NCBI GenBank assembly: GCA_017515425.1
Contig: JAFWFU010000041.1
Coordinates: 58,227-122,226 of the forward strand
DNA length: 64,000 bases
Origin: Mogibacterium sp.
Lineage (GTDB): Bacteria > Bacillota > Clostridia > Peptostreptococcales > Anaerovoracaceae
Direction of reading: 5' to 3'
The position numbers and the translations under genes were made by a program. The notes under the pieces are model-generated. The model had not been told where the DNA came from. It searched no databases and was given only the letters and a program-made list of their open reading frames with translations. Of this stretch, positions 60,333 through 64,000 are shown one piece after another (within the stretch, counting starts at the first letter, position 1; each line of letters opens with the position of its first letter).

Positions 60333-60465
60333 AGGGAAGGAAGGCATATATGCAGACAAGGGTCAATAGGATAGTCCCGACCCTCTTTATACTCGGCAGA
60401 TACCTGTTCTTTCCTTCGCTGTAGTCAAAATTCAAAAGTTCTGTTGCTTCAAAAATCTCGTTCAT
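60316..60465 (-). CDS. Probable 49-residue small membrane protein with its own promoter
   Basis: On the reverse strand ATG 60463-60465 opens a 50-codon frame ending at TAA 60316-60318. The product starts MNEIFEATELLNFDYSEGK, then has basic residues (NRYLPSIKR) and ends in one hydrophobic span (VGTILLTLVCIYAFLPFIPV). A perfect TATAAT on that strand (60477-60472) ends 6 bases before the ATG, so the message would be leaderless. Codon choice looks like that of neighbouring genes. The end overlaps the convergent gene at 58779 by 17 bases. I know of no family. The hairpin-like GGGTC/GACCC at 60359-60384 falls inside it and may be chance. Confidence 0.5.
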   Translation of the reverse strand: MNEIFEATELLNFDYSEGKNRYLPSIKRVGTILLTLVCIYAFLPFIPVL

Positions 60466-60620
60466 ATCTGCATTATATGCGCACGGGAGATGCCGGGCTA
60501 CAAACCTTAACAGTCAGTAATCTTACAAATTATATAGAATAGGGAAGTTATTAGTTATTATAAGAAATTAGGATATATAGGAAGATTTCAGTTTTCATTT
60601 TCACAAGATTTCAGCTTCCT

Positions 60621-60651
60621 TTCACATAAACTGCGGGGCGGCTGATATAAT
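60621..60651 (+). promoter_or_regulatory. Promoter of the VanZ-like gene, probably leaderless
   Basis: TTCACA (60621-60626) and a perfect TATAAT (60646-60651) are 19 bases apart. The -10 box ends 9 bases before the ATG, so transcription would begin within about 3 bases of the start codon. No ribosome site is present. The rest of the gap from 60478 is AT-rich with nothing else visible. Confidence 0.5.
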
Positions 60652-60660
60652 CATGCCATT

Positions 60661-61071
60661 ATGAGAGATATTATATTTACATTTACTACATGGGTCGCGA
60701 GACTGCATGAGAGCATTATCGGAATCAACGACGACGGTCAATACAATCTGAGCGACAAACAGCTCCATTTTTGGGTTATCGGGCTTTTCGGAATGGCGCT
60801 TATCCTGATAATCCAGCCAATATTCAAGGGGCTTGCGAAGAATGGATTTACACTCGTCATCACCTGGATTTATGTGTTTACGCTGGTGCTGGTCGTCACT
60901 TTTGCCATTGAAATAGGACAGTGGTATACGGGCACGGGGGTCATGGAGAGCGAGGATATAGCCTATGGCATAACGGGCTTTTTGGTGCTCTTTGTCATCT
61001 ACGCCCTAATCCGCGCCACCTTCCTGACGATACGCAATATGCTTAAGAAGAAAGAAGCCGAAGAATCTTAA
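60661..61071 (+). CDS. VanZ-like small membrane protein
   Basis: A 136-residue protein with three or four spans: LSDKQLHFWVIGLFGMAL (Asp-Lys and His of the VanZ pattern), FTLVITWIYVFTLVLVVTFAIEIGQWYTGTG (the Glu-x-x-Gln motif; shown in part) and the closing MESEDIAYGITGFLVLF. VanZ-like proteins are linked to low-level glycopeptide resistance and to lipid or wall physiology; the biochemical role is not settled. It has a probable leaderless promoter. A basic C-terminal tail (KKKEAEES) is cytoplasmic. Confidence 0.8.
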   Translation: MRDIIFTFTTWVARLHESIIGINDDGQYNLSDKQLHFWVIGLFGMALILIIQPIFKGLAKNGFTLVITWIYVFTLVLVVTFAIEIGQWYTGTGVMESEDIAYGITGFLVLFVIYALIRATFLTIRNMLKKKEAEES

Positions 61072-61186
61072 CTGCGATTGCGACCTAATCACTGTGCAAT
61101 CCACAGACTAGATATAGCATTATTCACGAAATAGTTGTAGAATAATAACGACAGTATTTCAATACACAATGTGAGGAGGGCATGAA

Positions 61187-61345
61187 ATGGATAAATATGT
61201 ATGTGACGTATGCGGTTATGTTTATGACCCAGAGGTAGGAGACCCTGACAACGGAGTAGAGCCCGGCACAGCATGGGAAGACGTACCCGAAGATTGGGTC
61301 TGCCCACTCTGCGGCGTCGGCAAGGATAATTTCAGCGCCGAATAA
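61187..61345 (+). CDS. Rubredoxin
   Basis: A 52-residue protein with [19 protein letters not shown], then [20 protein letters not shown] and a final DNFSAE. The two CxxC pairs (Cys6, Cys9, Cys39, Cys42) bind one iron, and the YVYDP and WVCPLCG blocks are the rubredoxin signature. Start ATG 61187 has GAGGAGGG seven bases before it; an out-of-frame ATG at 61182 is not used. Rubredoxins carry single electrons in anaerobes, often to oxygen- or peroxide-reducing enzymes. It is a single-gene unit between two hairpins. Confidence 0.96.
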   Translation: MDKYVCDVCGYVYDPEVGDPDNGVEPGTAWEDVPEDWVCPLCGVGKDNFSAE

Positions 61346-61360
61346 CCGCCGATTATAAGC

Positions 61361-61379
61361 TCGCCAGCGAGGCTGGCGA
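61361..61379 (+). terminator. Hairpin after rubredoxin
   Basis: TCGCCAGC (61361-61368) pairs perfectly with GCTGGCGA (61372-61379) around GAG. The T run is weak. Confidence 0.65.
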
Positions 61380-61438
61380 ATATTCTAAGAAGGTAGTTTG
61401 GAAAAGAGGCAGCAGGGCTGTCGGACAGGAGGTATAAT

Positions 61439-61774
61439 ATGAAGTTTTGTATAGATTGCGGAAAGGCAATAGAGGACGCGGTAGTTGCATGTCCGCATTG
61501 CGGAGCGTCGCAGGTAGAGGCTGCTCAGCCCGTGGCTGAGCCTGTAGTAGAGCCCGACCCTGTAATTGTCGAAGTACAGCCTACGGGGTATCAGGGAAGC
61601 GCAAATCCCGAGGATACGGGCAGTGTCCTTTGGGCGGTTCTCGGTGCGCTCATTCCTATCGTTGGACTCGTTCTCTATCTCGTATGGAAGGATAGCAAGC
61701 CGCTTTCTGCGAAGAGAGCAGGCATGGGAGCAATCATAGGCTTCTGCCTTGGTGTCGCAGGCATGGTGCTATGA
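61439..61774 (+). CDS. Zinc-ribbon membrane protein of unknown function
   Basis: This 111-residue protein starts with a zinc ribbon MKFCIDCGKAIEDAVVACPHCG (CxxC...CxxC; 17 residues between pairs, shown in part), then a Pro/Val/Glu linker of about 30 residues. Two C-terminal membrane spans follow (SVLWAVLGALIPIVGLVLYLV and GAIIGFCLGVAGMVL). Such small zinc-ribbon-plus-spans proteins are common in Firmicutes and have no known role. GGAGGTATAAT before the ATG is a good ribosome site. A very strong terminator follows. Confidence 0.8.
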   Translation: MKFCIDCGKAIEDAVVACPHCGASQVEAAQPVAEPVVEPDPVIVEVQPTGYQGSANPEDTGSVLWAVLGALIPIVGLVLYLVWKDSKPLSAKRAGMGAIIGFCLGVAGMVL

Positions 61775-61802
61775 TATAGCATTCGTTCAATATGAGAACA
61801 AG

Positions 61803-61846
61803 GTGCATTCAGGACGACAGAGATGTCAACCTGAATGCACTTTTTT
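61803..61846 (+). terminator. Strong Rho-independent terminator
   Basis: GTGCATTCAGG (61803-61813) pairs perfectly with CCTGAATGCAC (61830-61840), with a GAC/GTC inner pair, followed by TTTTTT. It separates the zinc-ribbon gene from the BspA leader. Confidence 0.9.
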
Positions 61847-62003
61847 CGTCCCCAGCACAGCTTTTTGTCATTTTCGCAATGATTTTGAGCCGCAAACCCC
61901 GCTGATTGCAAGGCTTCGAGCAGGTTTCCGGCAAAATCAAAATGGGGGGGGGTATTACCGTTGATAACAATGGAAACCTCGGCACAGATTGCTAGAATTG
62001 CGA

Positions 62004-62027
62004 GTAGCATGAGCGCTGTGTTTTTTT
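62004..62027 (+). terminator. Possible attenuator hairpin in the BspA gene 2 leader
   Basis: GTAGC (62004-62008) can pair with GCTGT (62015-62019) through two G-U pairs, followed by G and seven T. It is the same position and form as 11629-11651. Confidence 0.4.
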
Positions 62028-62031
62028 GTTT

Positions 62032-62070
62032 GTCATTCTGAGCGGAGCGTAGCGGAGTCGAAGAATCTTA
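62032..62070 (+). repeat. Interspersed repeat, cleanest copy
   Basis: GTCATTCTGAGCGGAGCGTA continues through GCGGAGTCGAAGAATCTTA, ending at 62070. The same unit lies reversed within the coding region at 14855-14890. Confidence 0.75.
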
Positions 62071-62144
62071 CTGTAAAAAACGCAGTATGCAATTGCAGTT
62101 TATCAGTAGTTACAGAAGGTTGATGTGAAAGGAGAACGGAAATT

Positions 62145-63995
62145 ATGAAAGAGAGAACCTTCACGAAGGGGACCAGCAGAATAGCGCTCATTACATTGCT
62201 ATTCATAATGCTGGCGGCATTTGCAATGCTTATGCCGATGAAGGCACATGCTGCCAATATAAATGACGGCGGCACGTATGACGGCGTTGAATGGCGCATT
62301 ACGGGCAACGGCACTCTCGAGCTCGGCAAGAGAGGAGAGACACAGACCCTCGCATCCAGAAGCAGAAATTATCAATCATGGCCGTGGGATGCCGACAGGG
62401 ATAAAATCACCAAGGTCATAGTTTTGGACAAGATTACCGCTCAGGGGAGTCTCAAGCAGATGTTTTTTAATTGCAAGAAGATGACTGCAGTTGAGGATTT
62501 CGACTATGTGGACACATCGGCAGTAACGAGCTTTAATGAAATGTTCAATTACTGCGAGAAGCTTCAAAGCGTGGACGTATCAAAGATGAACACGGGAAGT
62601 GCGGGTAACACCTCATATATGTTCCATCAGTGTCCAAGTCTTGAAAGCCTTGATTGTTCAGGCTTTGATTTCAGCAATGTAACGAGCACACATAATATGT
62701 TCTGCGGATGTGTGAAGCTGACGACCGTTGGAGATACATCTAAATGGAAAGTCACAGACAAAATGACCACTATTAGACGTATGTTCTTTGACTGCAAGAA
62801 GCTGGGCAATATAGACGTCAGCGGCTGGAATACCTCAAAGATAACGGATATGGGTGGGGTGTTCTCAGGATGTGAGAGCATGACAAGCATAGATGTAACC
62901 AAATGGGATACATCCAGCGCAACTATGATGGACAGTATGTTTAAAGGCTGCACAGGCATAGAATCTCTTGATGTAAGCAATTTCAAAACAGCGAATGTAA
63001 CATCCTTTGCTTTGATGTTTGACAGCGCCAAAAATCTTAAATCACTCAATGTTTCCGGCTTTGATACCTCAAATGCTACAAGTTTGGGTGGCATGTTCCG
63101 TAACTGCAACAGCTTGGAAACAGCAGATGTATCTGGATTCAAGACCGACAATGTTACGGATATGAGCAATTTGTTCAATGGCTGCTATAAACTGAAACCC
63201 ATTGATGTTTCGGGCTTTAAGACAGGCAATGTAACGTTCATGAATAATATGTTCGCACACTGCAATGTAGCAGAGACTATTAATGTTTCAGGATTTGACA
63301 CCAGCAACGTCACAAACATGTCAAATATGTTCAGAGACTGCGAGACTGTAAGCAAACTCGACGTTTCCAAGTTCAAGACAGATAAAGTCGAGGACATGAG
63401 CTATATGTTCCTTGGCTGCAAGAACCTTGAATCACTCGACGTGAGCAAGTTCAAGACAGGCAATGTCGAGAACATGGCAAATATGTTCAACAACTGCGTG
63501 AAGCTCACAAATCTTGATGTTTCGAGTTTTGACACAGGCAATGTTCAATATATGAACGCGATGTTCGCCAATCTGCCCGAGGTTAAAGCGCTCGACCTTT
63601 CAGGATTCAACACGGCTAAGGTTGAGAATATGAGCTCCATGTTTTCCGGCAATACAAGGCTCGAGGATCTCAAGTTCGGAGATGACTTTAAGACAGACAA
63701 TGTAAAAGATACAGCTAATATGTTCAAAGGCTGCGAGGCACTGACTAAGCTCGACCTCTCAGGCTTCAACACAGGTAATGTTGAAAACTTCCAGGCGATG
63801 TTTGAAAACTGCACAGCACTTACAGACCTCAGCGTCCTCGGACTTGATACGAGCAAGGCGACAGACGTAAGAAGAATGTATGACGGCTGCGACGCACTTC
63901 TCGCAGAGGCGCTTGAAGTCCTTGACGGCGGAAACCTCGACGAGTATTCATCGCTCACAAAGGTAAAAGTAGAGAAGGCTATCGACCAGCTCTAA
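62145..63995 (+). CDS. BspA-like surface protein with DUF285 repeats (paralog 2)
   Basis: A signal peptide nearly the same as that of paralog 1 (MKERTFTKGTSRIALITLLF...KAHAAN; partial), a short beta domain (GVEWRITGNGTLELGKRGET) and about 20 DUF285 units of roughly 24 residues (MF..C..L..LDVS.F.T..V..M) fill 616 residues. The frame stops at TAA 63993-63995 after KVEKAIDQL. In paralog 1 the matching place (KVKEAVDKID) leads on into the long Ala-rich region and the basic C-terminal module. The product therefore lacks the likely wall-binding end, unless the rest lies beyond the window after a nonsense codon. AAAGGAGA gives a good start. Confidence 0.86.
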   Translation: MKERTFTKGTSRIALITLLFIMLAAFAMLMPMKAHAANINDGGTYDGVEWRITGNGTLELGKRGETQTLASRSRNYQSWPWDADRDKITKVIVLDKITAQGSLKQMFFNCKKMTAVEDFDYVDTSAVTSFNEMFNYCEKLQSVDVSKMNTGSAGNTSYMFHQCPSLESLDCSGFDFSNVTSTHNMFCGCVKLTTVGDTSKWKVTDKMTTIRRMFFDCKKLGNIDVSGWNTSKITDMGGVFSGCESMTSIDVTKWDTSSATMMDSMFKGCTGIESLDVSNFKTANVTSFALMFDSAKNLKSLNVSGFDTSNATSLGGMFRNCNSLETADVSGFKTDNVTDMSNLFNGCYKLKPIDVSGFKTGNVTFMNNMFAHCNVAETINVSGFDTSNVTNMSNMFRDCETVSKLDVSKFKTDKVEDMSYMFLGCKNLESLDVSKFKTGNVENMANMFNNCVKLTNLDVSSFDTGNVQYMNAMFANLPEVKALDLSGFNTAKVENMSSMFSGNTRLEDLKFGDDFKTDNVKDTANMFKGCEALTKLDLSGFNTGNVENFQAMFENCTALTDLSVLGLDTSKATDVRRMYDGCDALLAEALEVLDGGNLDEYSSLTKVKVEKAIDQL

Positions 63996-64000
63996 GGCGC

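Larger units (their letters stand above)
61900..62144 (+). promoter_or_regulatory. Leader of BspA-like gene 2, copy of the leader at 11521; contains a run of 9 G
   Basis: From GATTGCAAGGC (about 61905) to the start codon this sequence follows the leader of the gene at 11804: GGTTTCC..CAAAATCAAAATG, a G run (61944-61952, 9 G), TATTACCG, CACAGATTGCTAGA, the short hairpin with T7, the TCATTCTGAGC repeat and TCAGTAGTTACAGAAGGTTGATG before AAAGGAGA. Here the run has 9 G against 15 in the other copy. Confidence 0.7.

Noticed and set aside
60359-60384. Hairpin AGGGTC/GACCCT as a terminator for the gene at 58779
   Set aside because: The stem is short, the loop holds 14 bases, there is no T run, and it falls inside the likely small gene on the other strand.

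Overview
The window (about 64 kb) looks like a chromosomal segment of a low-to-middling GC Gram-positive anaerobe of class Clostridia. Signs are Shine-Dalgarno sites of the AGGAGG type, TTGnnn/TATAAT promoters, a TagO/LCP/TagGH-type wall-polymer pathway, an rpsF-ssb-rpsR operon, a rubredoxin and many BspA-like surface proteins. A relative of the Eubacteriales family XIII (Anaerovoracaceae) group is my best guess, by inference only. I saw no rRNA, tRNA, CRISPR array or complete insertion sequence.

Region 1 (1-8143) is a cell-surface glycopolymer cluster: the tail of a CDP-glycerol glycerophosphotransferase, an MBOAT acyltransferase with its DHHW partner, a TagG/TagH-type ABC exporter, a secreted beta-helix protein and another glycerophosphotransferase. 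Region 2 (8313-13924) holds secreted surface proteins, including a BspA/DUF285 protein whose upstream leader carries a run of 15 G. Between them is a broken PDDEXK (Rpn) transposase remnant. Region 3 (14141-18003) has two more glycerophosphotransferases and a Wzx-like flippase. One of the glycerophosphotransferases contains an in-frame copy of an intergenic repeat. Region 4 (18217-40196) mixes secreted proteins (FnIII, L,D-transpeptidase, two unusual Cys-rich NlpC/P60-like enzymes) with what looks like lipid-linked-sugar glycosylation machinery: two CsbB/GtrB-like GT2 enzymes, a pair of small ArnE/ArnF-like proteins, a YfhO protein and three other large polytopic membrane proteins. An aminotransferase-like protein, WbqC and a CapK/PaaK-like adenylating enzyme lie among them.

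Region 5 (40360-41170) is a HepT/MntA toxin-antitoxin pair whose antitoxin has a fused HTH. Region 6 (41361-51861) makes a dTDP-4-amino-4,6-dideoxyhexose (RmlB then WecE-like), then has another glycerophosphotransferase, a polysaccharide deacetylase, glucose-6-phosphate isomerase, a surface protein interrupted by one in-frame TGA, TagO/WecA and an LCP ligase. Region 7 (51977-57374) encodes a very large secreted subtilase and a small secreted protein. Region 8 (57534-61774) is housekeeping: rpsF-ssb-rpsR with a structured leader, a membrane-anchored FnIII protein, a VanZ-like protein, rubredoxin and a zinc-ribbon protein. The window ends with a second BspA/DUF285 gene (62145-63995) whose whole leader, including a G run, is a copy of the leader at 11.5 kb.

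Taken together, the genes suggest a wall teichoic-acid-like polymer started by TagO, extended by several CDP-glycerol enzymes, exported by TagGH, attached by LCP and decorated by O-acylation and lipid-linked sugars. A set of non-covalently held, Lys-rich surface proteins would sit on that polymer. This integrated picture is inference; the individual family calls rest on visible motifs.
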